Shown here piece after piece: positions 43,521 through 52,076 of a stretch of DNA of 64,000 nt. Location: assembly GCA_019636735.1 (NCBI GenBank), contig JAHBWY010000007.1, forward strand, positions 124,001 through 188,000. Reading direction: 5' to 3'. A program made the translations under genes and the position numbers. The stretch's first letter is position 1; every line of letters begins with the position of its first letter. The stretch comes from Phycisphaeraceae bacterium (GTDB lineage: Bacteria > Planctomycetota > Phycisphaerae > Phycisphaerales > SM1A02). Under the pieces are notes generated by a model, which worked only from the letters and a program-made list of their open reading frames with translations, was not told the DNA's origin and made no database searches.

Positions 43521-44669
43521 TTACTGTCCCGCGCGCTGCGCCGGGGGCGCCTTGTAGAAGGGCAGCGGGCCGACCTGGGCCGAGACCTTCTCGCGCCCAA
43601 GATCAATCTGCACCTCGCCTCCGGGAGCGGCGCGATCGGGGGGCACATAGGCCATCGCAATCGGCTTCTCGAGCGTGGGGCTGATGCACCCGCTGGTGAC
43701 AAATCCGATCTCCCGATCGCTGTGGAAGACCTTCATGCCCTGCCGGGCACTGCGGCGCCCTTCGAGCGTGAGCCCGACGAGCGTCCGGGACAGACCCTTC
43801 GCGTCGATCGCTCGGAGCGCCTCCTGGCCGATGAAACGCCCGGCGCGCTCGTCATCATCGCCCTTGTCGAGCTTGACCGCGAAGCGCAATCCCGCCGAGA
43901 GCGGATCGAACTCCTCCGAAATCTCGTGGCCGTAGAGCGGCATGCCCGCCTCGGTCCGAAGCGTGTCGCGAGCGCCCAAGCCGCAGGGTTTGATGAGCGC
44001 CCCGGCATCACCCTTGTCCTTCAGCAGCATCTTCAGGGCCAGGTTCGCCATGGTGGCACCGAGAATGACCTCGACGCCATCCTCGCCCGTGTAGCCCGTC
44101 CGGCTCACGATGAGTTTCACCACCATGAGGCTCTTCTCAACAAAGCGATAGCGCTTGAGCGCGGGGATCTCGCGTGAGAGGCTGGCGACGACCTCCATCA
44201 CCTTCGGCCCCTGCACCGCCACCATGGCGGTCGATCGCGTCTGATCGTCGATCTTGAAGACCATGTCCCCCTTCTCGCGGGCGAAGTGCTCGAGGAGCTT
44301 CGCACGATTGGCCGCGTTACAGACCATCAGGTAGTCGTCCTCGTCGAAGCAGTAGACAAGGACATCGTCTCGGCACCCGCCACGATCATTGCAGACGAGC
44401 GAGTAGCGCACCGCGCCGCGATCCATGCCGAGGATCTGCCGTGTGCAGACGCGATCGAGAAAGCGCCGCGCATGACGGCCGCTGAATCGCAGGCGCCCCA
44501 TGTGGCTCACATCGAAGAAGCCGCCGCTCGTGCGCGTCTGCCGGTGCTCCTCCATGATCGAGCCGTAGTGCAGCGGCATCTCCCAGCCGACGAAGTCGAC
44601 CATCGTCGCCTTCGAGTCGAGGTGCAGCTTGTGGAGCGGAGTCTTCAGGAGTTCGGTGGTGGTGCTCAT
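43521..44669 (-). CDS. gcvT: Aminomethyltransferase (glycine cleavage system T protein)
   Basis: 382 residues. GcvT takes the aminomethyl arm of lipoyl-GcvH and passes methylene to THF, releasing ammonia. Visible: LHLDSKATMVDFVGWEMPLHYG, FFDVSHMGRL, the DDVLVYCFDEDDYLMVCNAAN stretch carrying the catalytic Asp, SRTGYTGEDGVEV, PCGLGARDTLRTEAGMPLYGHE, and GFVTSGCISPTLEKPIAMAYV. GcvH and GcvP are not nearby. Its ATG overlaps the stop of lpxD by 4 nt, an odd operon partner for an envelope gene. Methylene-THF made here would feed the altered FolD. Confidence 0.95.
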   Translation of the reverse strand: MSTTTELLKTPLHKLHLDSKATMVDFVGWEMPLHYGSIMEEHRQTRTSGGFFDVSHMGRLRFSGRHARRFLDRVCTRQILGMDRGAVRYSLVCNDRGGCRDDVLVYCFDEDDYLMVCNAANRAKLLEHFAREKGDMVFKIDDQTRSTAMVAVQGPKVMEVVASLSREIPALKRYRFVEKSLMVVKLIVSRTGYTGEDGVEVILGATMANLALKMLLKDKGDAGALIKPCGLGARDTLRTEAGMPLYGHEISEEFDPLSAGLRFAVKLDKGDDDERAGRFIGQEALRAIDAKGLSRTLVGLTLEGRRSARQGMKVFHSDREIGFVTSGCISPTLEKPIAMAYVPPDRAAPGGEVQIDLGREKVSAQVGPLPFYKAPPAQRAGQ

Positions 44670-45754
44670 GGGGTGTCCTTGGGCGCCGCGGCGCCCTGGC
44701 TTCCGAGGCTCTGCTGCATTCGCTGGATCTGGCGCTCCAGATCCCGCAGTCGCCGCGCCATGCCGTAGAGATCGCGCCCAGCCAGCGCGTTGCGCTTGGC
44801 GGCCTCGAGGTCGATGGCCGGCACTCCGGCCACGCGAGCGCCCGCGGGAATGTCGGTGACCACTGCGGCTTTCGCAGCGATGCGCGCGCCATCACCGATC
44901 GAGAGGTGCCCCGTCACCCCCACCTGCCCGCCAAACGCGACGAAGTCGCCGACCTCGACGCTTCCGGAGATACCGACCAGCGACACCAGCAGGCAGCCTC
45001 GACCGATGCGGGTGCCATGCCCGATCGAAATGAGATCGGCGAACTTGGTTCCGGCGCCGATCCTCGTCTCCTCCATGGCGGCCCGCTCGATCACGCACCC
45101 CGAGCCGATCTCGACTTCATCTTCGATGACGACGATGCCGGTCTGAGGGATCTTCTCGTGACGCCCCTTGTGCGTCGCGTAGCCGAAGCCATCCGAGCCA
45201 ATGACCGCGTTGGCATGGATCGTGACGCGGCGCCCGAGGCGGCAGCCGTCGTAGATGACCGCATTGGGAAAGAGCACGCACTCCTCACCGAGTGAAGCTC
45301 CGACGCCGACATAGGCGCCTGGATAGAGCACCGATCCGCGTCCGATCGAGGCGCCGCGCTCGATCACCACACCAGGGTGAATCAGGCTTCCCTCGCCGAT
45401 CGTCGCCTCGGGGTGGATCACCGCGCCGGGGCTGATGTCGGCCCCGTCGACGGCATCCGCCGGCCCGGGGTGCACCCGCTCGCCATGCAGCAACACCAGC
45501 GCTTGCCGAAACGCGAAGTACGGGTCTTCGGCTTCGAGCCGCGCCAGGTGGGGCGGAGAGGCGATGCCCTGTCCAATGATGACGGCCGACGCCTTGGTCG
45601 TGGGCAGATGCGCCGTGTAGCGCGCGTTCGCGAGGAAGGTGACTTCGCCCGGCTCGGCACGATCGATCGGCGCGACTCCGCGGATGGAGACCGAACCGTC
45701 GCCGGCCAACTCGGCGCCGATCCGTGAAGCGAGTTCGGCAAGCGTCATGGTCAT
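44666..45754 (-). CDS. LpxD-like UDP-3-O-acylglucosamine N-acyltransferase, divergent paralogue
   Basis: 362 residues. N-terminal uridine-binding-like domain (LAELASRIGAELAGDG, GVAPIDRAEPGEVTFLAN), then left-handed beta-helix hexapeptide repeats (about 105-310) and a C-terminal helix pair. GSDGFGYA is kept. The active-site turn normally reading I-A-H-N-V is ISIGHGTRIG: the His (246) stays but its neighbours differ, and the usual C-T-x-I-D-R-A strand is GCVIERAAM. LpxD adds the N-linked 3-hydroxyacyl chain in lipid A synthesis; this copy may use another acyl chain or substrate. It is first in an operon with gcvT. A minus-strand TACCGT box (45780-45775) is a likely -10. Confidence 0.8.
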   Translation of the reverse strand: MTMTLAELASRIGAELAGDGSVSIRGVAPIDRAEPGEVTFLANARYTAHLPTTKASAVIIGQGIASPPHLARLEAEDPYFAFRQALVLLHGERVHPGPADAVDGADISPGAVIHPEATIGEGSLIHPGVVIERGASIGRGSVLYPGAYVGVGASLGEECVLFPNAVIYDGCRLGRRVTIHANAVIGSDGFGYATHKGRHEKIPQTGIVVIEDEVEIGSGCVIERAAMEETRIGAGTKFADLISIGHGTRIGRGCLLVSLVGISGSVEVGDFVAFGGQVGVTGHLSIGDGARIAAKAAVVTDIPAGARVAGVPAIDLEAAKRNALAGRDLYGMARRLRDLERQIQRMQQSLGSQGAAAPKDTP

Positions 45755-45801
45755 GGTTCGACGCGGGAACGATCACGGTAGCAGGTCGTGGCGGTCACCG
45801 C

Positions 45802-45822
45802 TATTCTCCCGCAGACTTGATG
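45802..45822 (+). promoter_or_regulatory. -10 box upstream of bamA
   Basis: TATTCT at 45802-45807, 12 nt before an in-frame ATG at 45820. If that ATG is used, BamA has 35 extra N-terminal residues before its signal peptide. Confidence 0.4.
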
Positions 45823-45924
45823 CCGCCGTTGCGCCCGACACGCTTGGAGCCAGGCGCCGCACGGATCGGCGCTTCCCTCGGAACACACCGACACCAAGAG
45901 TCGAAGTGGCCCCGTCATCATGGC

Positions 45925-48321
45925 ATGCCCCTCGGCGCGTGGGGCGTGGTCCGCTTCGCCCTTCTCGGCCTGCTGGTCACGCTTCACCTGGCAGCCGCGA
46001 CTTCGGCGCAAAGCGTGGAGGACGAGACCTTCGCCGATCGTCCGATCTCCGGCGTCGTCATCCGCGGCCTCGACCGGATCACGGAGCAGGAAGTTCGCAA
46101 CAACCTGAGGATCGGTGCAGGGCAGCCCTACGAAGCGGCCGCCGTGCGCAACGATGTGGCGACCCTCTATCGCCTCGGTCACTTTGAGACGGTCGCGGCC
46201 GACGCGACGCTTCAGAGCGACGGGACGGTGGTCGTGACCTTCTCCATGACCGAGCAGGCGATGGTCCGCGACATCCAGACGGTGGGCAACACTGCCGCGA
46301 CGGACCAGGAGCTTCGCGCGGCCATTCCGCTGGTGGCCGGAGGTCCTCGCGACGACTTCCTCATGGAGCAGTCGATCTTCCGAATCCGCGAGCTCTATCG
46401 CAATCGGGGCCACTATCTCGTGGAAGTCACGGTGGATGAGACGCGCCTGCGGGACTCCGGCATCGTCATCTTCCGCATCATCGAAGGGCCGCGCGTGCGC
46501 ATTCGCGACATCGAGTTCGTGGGCAACAAGGCCTTCGAAGCGCGGCAGCTCCAGGCGCAGATCAAGACGAAGCCGTGGTTCTTCCTCTTTGTGAAGGGCA
46601 ACATCGACGAGCAGCAGCTCATTGACGATGTCGCGGCCATCAATCGCTTCTATCGGGATCGCGGCTACATCGATGTGCGCGTTGATCGCCGCATCGAGCT
46701 GAGTCCCGATCAGAAGGAGGCGAAGCTCATCTTCGTCATCACCGAGGGGCGACAATACCGTCTGCGCTCGGTGCGACTCGAAGGGCTCGGCAACGCGCCG
46801 GAACTTCGGCAGGTCTTTGATCAGGAACAGCTTCGGGCGCTGATGGTCATCCGTCCGGGCGATGTCTATCAGCGGAACCTCATCGACAAGACGATCCAGA
46901 GCCTCGAGACAGCTCATCGCGTGATGGGCTACATCGATGTTCGCGTCCAGGAGACTTACTACCGCGTCGGCGAGACGGCCGAGGTCGACATGCTCATTTC
47001 GGTCGATCCGGGAGAGACCTACGACGCCGGGTTGATCCGAATTCAGGGGAACTTCCTGACCCGCGACAAGGTCATTCGACGCCAGGCGCGCATCCAGCCG
47101 GGCCGCCCGATCGACGGCCGAGAAGTGGCGGATTTCACTCAGGCGAGGCTCGTCGCCACCGGGCTCTTCAATGACGCCCGCGTGACCGCCCAGGCGCCCT
47201 CCGAAGATGACCCGACCACCCGCGATGTCCTCATCGAGGTCAAGGAGCGCAACACGGGGTCGCTCAATTTCGGAGTCTCGATCGGCTCCGACCAGGGTTT
47301 CGGCGGAGAGGTTTCACTCTCTCAGTCCAACTTCGACATTGCAGACTGGCCCCTCTCCTTCTCGGAGTTCATCTCCGGGCGCGCCTTCCGCGGCGCCGGC
47401 CAGTCCTTCAACATCACGGCGGCGCCGGGCGTCGATGTGAGCACCTACTCGATCAGCTTCGCCGAGCCCCATCTGTTCGAGAGCGACTACGGCGGAGGCG
47501 TCAGCGCGTTCTACCGGGACCGGGCCTTCTCCCTCGGCGCCTACAGCGAAGAGCGCATGGGCCTCAATCTCACGCTCGCGCGCACGCTCGGAGACCTCTG
47601 GCGCGCCTCGGTGAGCACGCGCTTCGAGCGCATCAGGCTCGATGACTTCTCTCCCTTCACGCCGATCGAGGTCTTCGACGAGCGCGGACCGAGCTACCTG
47701 AGCGTGGCTGCATTCTCCGTGTCGCGCAACACGGTGGACAACCCGATCCGGCCGTCGCGGGGCACCGTGATCGACTTCTCCGCGAGCTACTACGGTGCCT
47801 TCGGTGGGGCGTACAGCTATCCGGCGGCGCGGGTCGGATACACGCAGTTCCTCACGGTGTCGGAGGACTTCCTCGGCCGCAAAAGCACGCTTCGACTCAA
47901 CTCGCAGCTTGGGTACATCTTCTCAAGCAGCGCCCCCACCTACGAGCGCTTCTATCTCGGTGGTCGGAGCTTCCGCGGCTTCGAGTTCAGGTCCATCAGC
48001 CCCACGAGCCGTGGGTACATCATTGCCCCGGACTTTCCGAACAACAATCCTGTCGGCGGTCAGTTCCTCTTCTTCGCGGGTGCCCAGTATGAACAGCCGC
48101 TGCTGGGCGAGCTGATCTCCGGCGTGCTCTTCGTCGACTCCGGCACCGTCGACAACGACTTCACCCTCGACCGGTATCGCGTCAGCGTCGGATTCGGCAT
48201 TCGCCTCTACATCGAAGCGCTTGGCCCCGCACCGATCGCCTTCGACCTCGCGTGGCCGATCCTGAAGCAGGACTCCGACATCGAGCAGGTCTTCAGCTTC
48301 ACGGCCGCCCTGCCCTTCTGA
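45925..48321 (+). CDS. bamA: Outer membrane protein assembly factor BamA
   Basis: 798 residues from ATG 45925, chosen because a clean signal peptide follows (GVVRFALLGLLVTLHLAAATSAQ); ATG 45820 is the alternative. BamA folds beta-barrel proteins into the outer membrane. The periplasmic part has POTRA repeats, seen as ISGVVIRGLDRITEQEVRNNL, VRDIQTVGNTAATDQELR, VRIRDIEFVGNKAFEARQLQ, YRLRSVRLEGLGNAPELRQ and YDAGLIRIQGNFLTRDKVIR. The C-terminal ~350 residues are a 16-strand-type barrel with the conserved YYGAFGG- and LGGRSFRGFEFRS-like lid-lock loop (the RGF triad) and end in Phe. Its presence shows a true outer membrane. Confidence 0.94.
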   Translation: MPLGAWGVVRFALLGLLVTLHLAAATSAQSVEDETFADRPISGVVIRGLDRITEQEVRNNLRIGAGQPYEAAAVRNDVATLYRLGHFETVAADATLQSDGTVVVTFSMTEQAMVRDIQTVGNTAATDQELRAAIPLVAGGPRDDFLMEQSIFRIRELYRNRGHYLVEVTVDETRLRDSGIVIFRIIEGPRVRIRDIEFVGNKAFEARQLQAQIKTKPWFFLFVKGNIDEQQLIDDVAAINRFYRDRGYIDVRVDRRIELSPDQKEAKLIFVITEGRQYRLRSVRLEGLGNAPELRQVFDQEQLRALMVIRPGDVYQRNLIDKTIQSLETAHRVMGYIDVRVQETYYRVGETAEVDMLISVDPGETYDAGLIRIQGNFLTRDKVIRRQARIQPGRPIDGREVADFTQARLVATGLFNDARVTAQAPSEDDPTTRDVLIEVKERNTGSLNFGVSIGSDQGFGGEVSLSQSNFDIADWPLSFSEFISGRAFRGAGQSFNITAAPGVDVSTYSISFAEPHLFESDYGGGVSAFYRDRAFSLGAYSEERMGLNLTLARTLGDLWRASVSTRFERIRLDDFSPFTPIEVFDERGPSYLSVAAFSVSRNTVDNPIRPSRGTVIDFSASYYGAFGGAYSYPAARVGYTQFLTVSEDFLGRKSTLRLNSQLGYIFSSSAPTYERFYLGGRSFRGFEFRSISPTSRGYIIAPDFPNNNPVGGQFLFFAGAQYEQPLLGELISGVLFVDSGTVDNDFTLDRYRVSVGFGIRLYIEALGPAPIAFDLAWPILKQDSDIEQVFSFTAALPF

Positions 48322-48334
48322 GCTCGCGCGGCCG

Positions 48335-48349
48335 TACAATGCGGACATG
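48335..48349 (+). promoter_or_regulatory. Leaderless-type promoter of the first ompH gene
   Basis: TACAAT at 48335-48340 ends 6 nt before ATG 48347, although bamA ends only 25 bp upstream. It would let the skp-lpx genes be expressed separately from bamA. Confidence 0.45.
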
Positions 48350-48982
48350 CGAATCCGCCCCCTGACGATCGTGCTTGGGTTCTGCCTGGCCGCCAGCACC
48401 GCCCTGCTGATCGGCGCTCAGGCCTCCCGTTCCGTGCCGCCGACGCGCGTGGCCACGGTGAACTTGGTCGAGTTGATCGACAAGCTTCAGGAGAAGGCGG
48501 AGTGGGAGATCCGCCTCCGTCATCTTCAGGGCAGCATCATGGAGGAGGTTCGTGCTCGCAAGGCGAAGCTCGAGGAGATGGTGAACCGCATCAACGCAAT
48601 GCAGGATGCCACTGAGAAGCTCGCCGCGCTGGAAGAGGCGCAGCTCACTCGACTGGAGACGGAGCAGTGGGCCGCCATGAAGGAGGGCGAACTCGACCGA
48701 GAGGCGAGCCTCATGTGGCGTCAGATCTATCGGCGTGTGCGCGAGGAAGCGGCAAAACTCGCCGAGAGCCGTGGCTACGACTATGTTCTGGTGGCCGAAC
48801 CTGGCGATGAACTCAATCTGCAGGGTGGCGATCCTCGCGTGCCATTGACCCAGCGTGCGCTCGACCAGATCGCCCGCCGACGATATCTCTACACCAGTCC
48901 GGCGCATGACATCACCGACGAACTCCGGGCGCGCCTCGACAACTCCTACGCGGTCGGCGGCGGACGCCCCCCGGCGCGATGA
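48347..48982 (+). CDS. OmpH/Skp family periplasmic chaperone, copy 1
   Basis: 211 residues. An N-terminal signal/anchor (LTIVLGFCLAASTALLIGAQA) precedes the Skp-type start VATVNLVELIDKLQE, then a long charged coiled coil (about 50-145) and a short beta end YDYVLVAEPGDELNL. Skp trimers hold unfolded outer-membrane proteins in the periplasm before BamA. The C-terminal ~45 residues, including RRRYLYTSPAHDIT, are longer than in E. coli Skp. Stop overlaps the next gene by 4 nt (ATGA). Confidence 0.85.
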   Translation: MRIRPLTIVLGFCLAASTALLIGAQASRSVPPTRVATVNLVELIDKLQEKAEWEIRLRHLQGSIMEEVRARKAKLEEMVNRINAMQDATEKLAALEEAQLTRLETEQWAAMKEGELDREASLMWRQIYRRVREEAAKLAESRGYDYVLVAEPGDELNLQGGDPRVPLTQRALDQIARRRYLYTSPAHDITDELRARLDNSYAVGGGRPPAR

Positions 48983-49632
48983 CTTCGCCGACTTCCACCG
49001 GAATCCCATCCATGCACACACTCAGCGCCCTCAGAAGCCACCGCGGCGTCGTCATCACGGCCTTGCTCGTTCTTGGAGCATTGCTCGCGTTCCGCAGCGT
49101 CAACTCACCGACGACCGTCGCCGTCGTCGACCTCGAAGCGATCTACGACAACCTCAACGAGCACAAGGACGCCGAGGCCCGCCTGAGCGCCATGGTCGAC
49201 GAGCTCGCGTCTGAACTCCAGAAGCGCGAGCAGGAGGTCAAGATGGTCCAGCTCGAACTTCAGGCCTTCTCACCTCAGGGGCAGGGATTCGTCGAGACTC
49301 AGGCCAAGGTCGAGGCGGCCATCGGGCGCTTCCGGGCCTACCAGGAGTTCGCCAAGATCAAGACGGAGCGGGAGAGCGAGCGACTTCTCAAGGAAACCTA
49401 CGACCGGGTGAAGCTCGCCTGTGCCGCGATCGCCCGCGAACAGGGCATTCAACTGGTGCTGCTCGACGATGCGACTCCGCAGTTCGCCCCGACCGATCCT
49501 CGGCCGATGATGCAGCAGATCTCCGCACGGCGGTCGCTCTTCGTCGACCCGTCAATCGACATCACGAAGGCGGTGATCGAGCGGATGAATCGCGACTTCG
49601 CCGCGCGGAGCGGCGGTTCCGCGACGCCATGA
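48979..49632 (+). CDS. OmpH/Skp family periplasmic chaperone, copy 2
   Basis: 217 residues. An N-terminal hydrophobic segment ([16 protein letters not shown], about 24-39) anchors or exports it. [23 protein letters not shown] then opens the Skp domain, followed by a coiled coil (about 65-150) and IQLVLLDD. The close [21 protein letters not shown] parallels copy 1 (RRRYLYTSPAHDITDELRARL), so the two are tandem duplicates that share a C-terminal motif absent from E. coli Skp. It overlaps copy 1 and lpxD by 4 nt each. Confidence 0.85.
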   Translation: MTSPTSTGIPSMHTLSALRSHRGVVITALLVLGALLAFRSVNSPTTVAVVDLEAIYDNLNEHKDAEARLSAMVDELASELQKREQEVKMVQLELQAFSPQGQGFVETQAKVEAAIGRFRAYQEFAKIKTERESERLLKETYDRVKLACAAIAREQGIQLVLLDDATPQFAPTDPRPMMQQISARRSLFVDPSIDITKAVIERMNRDFAARSGGSATP

Positions 49633-50690
49633 GCGCTGCGCAGTCCGCCCGCTCCTCGCCACCGGCATCCTCCGGGGAAGTCGCGGCGCTCGTCTCCGGC
49701 ACGCTCGAAGGCCCCGGAGATCTGCCCGTTCGAGGCATCGACGCGCTGGATCGAGCCTCGGCGGAGCAGGTGACCTTCGCGGGTGACGAGGCGCACTGCC
49801 GCCGCATCGAGCACTCCCGAGCCCGCGTCGTCATTCTCTCGGAGGGACTCGATCCCGGTGAAGCGGCGCGCGGTCGTGCGATCATCCGAGTGCGAAGCGC
49901 CGAGAGCGCGATCATCGCGCTGCTTGAGGCGTTCGCTCCCCCGCCGCATCGACCCGAGCCCGGAGTGCATCCGATGGCGGCCGTGCACCCGACCGCGACG
50001 ATCGGCGAGAACGCGCGCATCGGCGCCTTCGTCTCGGTCGGTGAAGGCGCCCGAGTGGGCCGCGGGGTCACGCTGCATGAAGGCGTGCGCATCGGCGCCG
50101 GTGGCGACATCGGTGACGGGTGCGAACTGCACGCCAATGCGGTGGTCCACGCACGGTGCTCGCTCGGACAGCGCGTGGTCCTCCACGCCGGTGTCGTGGT
50201 CGGTGGCGACGGTTTCGGCTATCGACCGTCACCCGATGGCCGAGGCCTTCGGCGCGTGCCGCACCTCGGGATCGCGCGCCTCGAAGATGATGTCGAGATC
50301 GGCGCGTGCACCTGCATCGACCGCGCCAAGTTCGGCGAGACCGTTGTTGGTGCGGGAACCAAAATCGACAATCTCTGCCAGGTCGCCCACAATGTGCGCA
50401 TTGGTCGATCGTGCGTGATCGCCGCGCTGGTCGGCGTTGCCGGCAGTACGACGATCGGCGATGGCACGAAGATTGGCGGGCAGGTCGGCATTGCTGACCA
50501 CCTGACAATCGGTCGTGGCGTCAGCATCGCCGCCACCGCTGCCGTCATGGGCGACATTCCAGATGGCGCGACATGGGCGGGCGTTCCCGCGCAGGATGCG
50601 CGTCTTGCATTGCGTGAGGCGGCCGTAGTGCGTAAGCTTCCGGAGTGGTCGCGTCGCCTGCGTCACCTGCTGGAGGGTGAGCGATCGTGA
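49629..50690 (+). CDS. lpxD: UDP-3-O-(3-hydroxyacyl)glucosamine N-acyltransferase LpxD, canonical copy
   Basis: 353 residues. It has the uridine-binding N-domain ([19 protein letters not shown]), left-handed beta-helix repeats, [31 protein letters not shown], and [17 protein letters not shown] with the catalytic His254. These are the textbook LpxD motifs, unlike the paralogue at 44666-45754. It performs the third step of lipid A synthesis, adding a 3-hydroxyacyl chain to the 2-amino group. The ATG overlaps ompH copy 2 by 4 nt, and lpxC follows after 30 bp. Confidence 0.93.
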   Translation: MSAAQSARSSPPASSGEVAALVSGTLEGPGDLPVRGIDALDRASAEQVTFAGDEAHCRRIEHSRARVVILSEGLDPGEAARGRAIIRVRSAESAIIALLEAFAPPPHRPEPGVHPMAAVHPTATIGENARIGAFVSVGEGARVGRGVTLHEGVRIGAGGDIGDGCELHANAVVHARCSLGQRVVLHAGVVVGGDGFGYRPSPDGRGLRRVPHLGIARLEDDVEIGACTCIDRAKFGETVVGAGTKIDNLCQVAHNVRIGRSCVIAALVGVAGSTTIGDGTKIGGQVGIADHLTIGRGVSIAATAAVMGDIPDGATWAGVPAQDARLALREAAVVRKLPEWSRRLRHLLEGERS

Positions 50691-50720
50691 GGCAATTGGA
50701 GGCGAGGCCGACCTCTTCTC

Positions 50721-52073
50721 ATGAGCGCCGTCGCCGACTCTGAACGCATGGTCATGCATCGAAGTGACCGCCAGCGGACGCTCGCCCGCGAGGTGACCGT
50801 GCGCGGCAGGGGCCTGCTCACCGGGCACGAAGTCGAACTCGTGATCGCCCCTGCTCCCGCCGGCACCGGCATCATTTTCGAACGAACGGATCTGAAGCCG
50901 ACGATCTCCGCGCCGGCCAGCGTGCACCATGTGGTGCCCCGCCAGCGACGCACCACGCTCCGGATCGGCACTGAGACGATCGAAACGGTGGAACACTGTC
51001 TCTCCGCGCTCGCGGGCCTTCGCATCGACAATGCCTTTCTTCGCTTGAGCGGACCGGAGCTCCCCCTCGGCGACGGCTCGGCGACGCCCTTCACCGAGAA
51101 GCTCCTCGAGGCGGGATTCGCGGAACAGGATGCACCGCGCAGAGTCTTCCATCTCGATGCCCCGATCCTCGTCGAAGAGGGTGAGTCGATGATTGCGGCA
51201 TTCCCCGATGACGGTGATGGAATGAAGGTCTTCTTTGATCTCGATTACGGGCGCGACCATCGCATTCCGCGTCAGGCCTTCTCCTTTGATCCCGCGCGGC
51301 AGGATTACCTCCGCGAGATCGCCCCGGCCAGGACCTTCAGCCTCCGGGAGGAGGCCGAGGCGCTGTGGAATCAGAACATGTGCCTGCATCTCACGCCGCG
51401 CGATGTCCTGGTGATCGGCGAGGATGGCCCGATCGAGAACGCCTATCGCTTCGATGATGAGCCCGTACGACACAAGATCCTCGATGTCATCGGCGACCTT
51501 TCGCTGGTCGGGCGACCGGTGGCCTGCCGAGTCGTTGCCCATCGCTCGGGACATGGCCTCAACCGACGATTGGGCCTGCGTCTGCGCGAGCGCATGCACG
51601 CCGCCGATCTCGCCGCCTCGCTCGTGAGCGGCCGCGCGATGGATGCACGAGCCATCCAGCGCATCATGCCCCATCGCTATCCGATGCTGCTGGTCGATCG
51701 GGTGCTCGAAATGGATGGCGATCGACGGGCCGTGGGCGTGAAGAATGTGACGATCAACGAGCCCTTCTTTCAGGGTCACTATCCCGGCACGCCGATCATG
51801 CCGGGAGTGCTCATCGTTGAAGCGATGGCGCAACTCGGCGGACTGCTGCTCTCGCAGACGCTCGAACACACCGGGCGGGTCGCGATGCTGCTCTCCCTCG
51901 ACAAAGTCAAACTCCGCAAGCCGATCGTGCCCGGCGACCAGGTGATCCTGGAGGCCGAGACCCTTCGTGCCAGCGCCCGATCGGCCACCGTGCACTGCCG
52001 GGCCAGTGTCGGGGGCAAACTGGCTGCCGAAGCGCAGATCCGCTTTATGATGGTCGATTCCGAACAGGCCTGA
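50721..52073 (+). CDS. lpxC/fabZ: LpxC-FabZ fusion: UDP-3-O-acyl-GlcNAc deacetylase / 3-hydroxyacyl-ACP dehydratase
   Basis: 450 residues. Residues ~20-300 are LpxC: GRGLLTGHEVEL, Glu91-His92 in ETVEHCLSALAGLRIDN, the zinc ligands His92, His251 and Asp255 (RHKILDVIGDL), and His278 in RSGHGLN. Residues ~308-450 are FabZ: His318 in MPHRYPMLLVDRVLE and Glu367 in FFQGHYPGTPIMPGVLIVEAMAQ. LpxC makes the committed step of lipid A; FabZ dehydrates the same 3-hydroxyacyl-ACP pool that LpxA and LpxD draw on, so the fusion puts the branch point in one protein. Such fusions are known, for example in Bacteroidetes. lpxA follows after 3 bp. Confidence 0.95.
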   Translation: MSAVADSERMVMHRSDRQRTLAREVTVRGRGLLTGHEVELVIAPAPAGTGIIFERTDLKPTISAPASVHHVVPRQRRTTLRIGTETIETVEHCLSALAGLRIDNAFLRLSGPELPLGDGSATPFTEKLLEAGFAEQDAPRRVFHLDAPILVEEGESMIAAFPDDGDGMKVFFDLDYGRDHRIPRQAFSFDPARQDYLREIAPARTFSLREEAEALWNQNMCLHLTPRDVLVIGEDGPIENAYRFDDEPVRHKILDVIGDLSLVGRPVACRVVAHRSGHGLNRRLGLRLRERMHAADLAASLVSGRAMDARAIQRIMPHRYPMLLVDRVLEMDGDRRAVGVKNVTINEPFFQGHYPGTPIMPGVLIVEAMAQLGGLLLSQTLEHTGRVAMLLSLDKVKLRKPIVPGDQVILEAETLRASARSATVHCRASVGGKLAAEAQIRFMMVDSEQA

Positions 52074-52076
52074 TTC

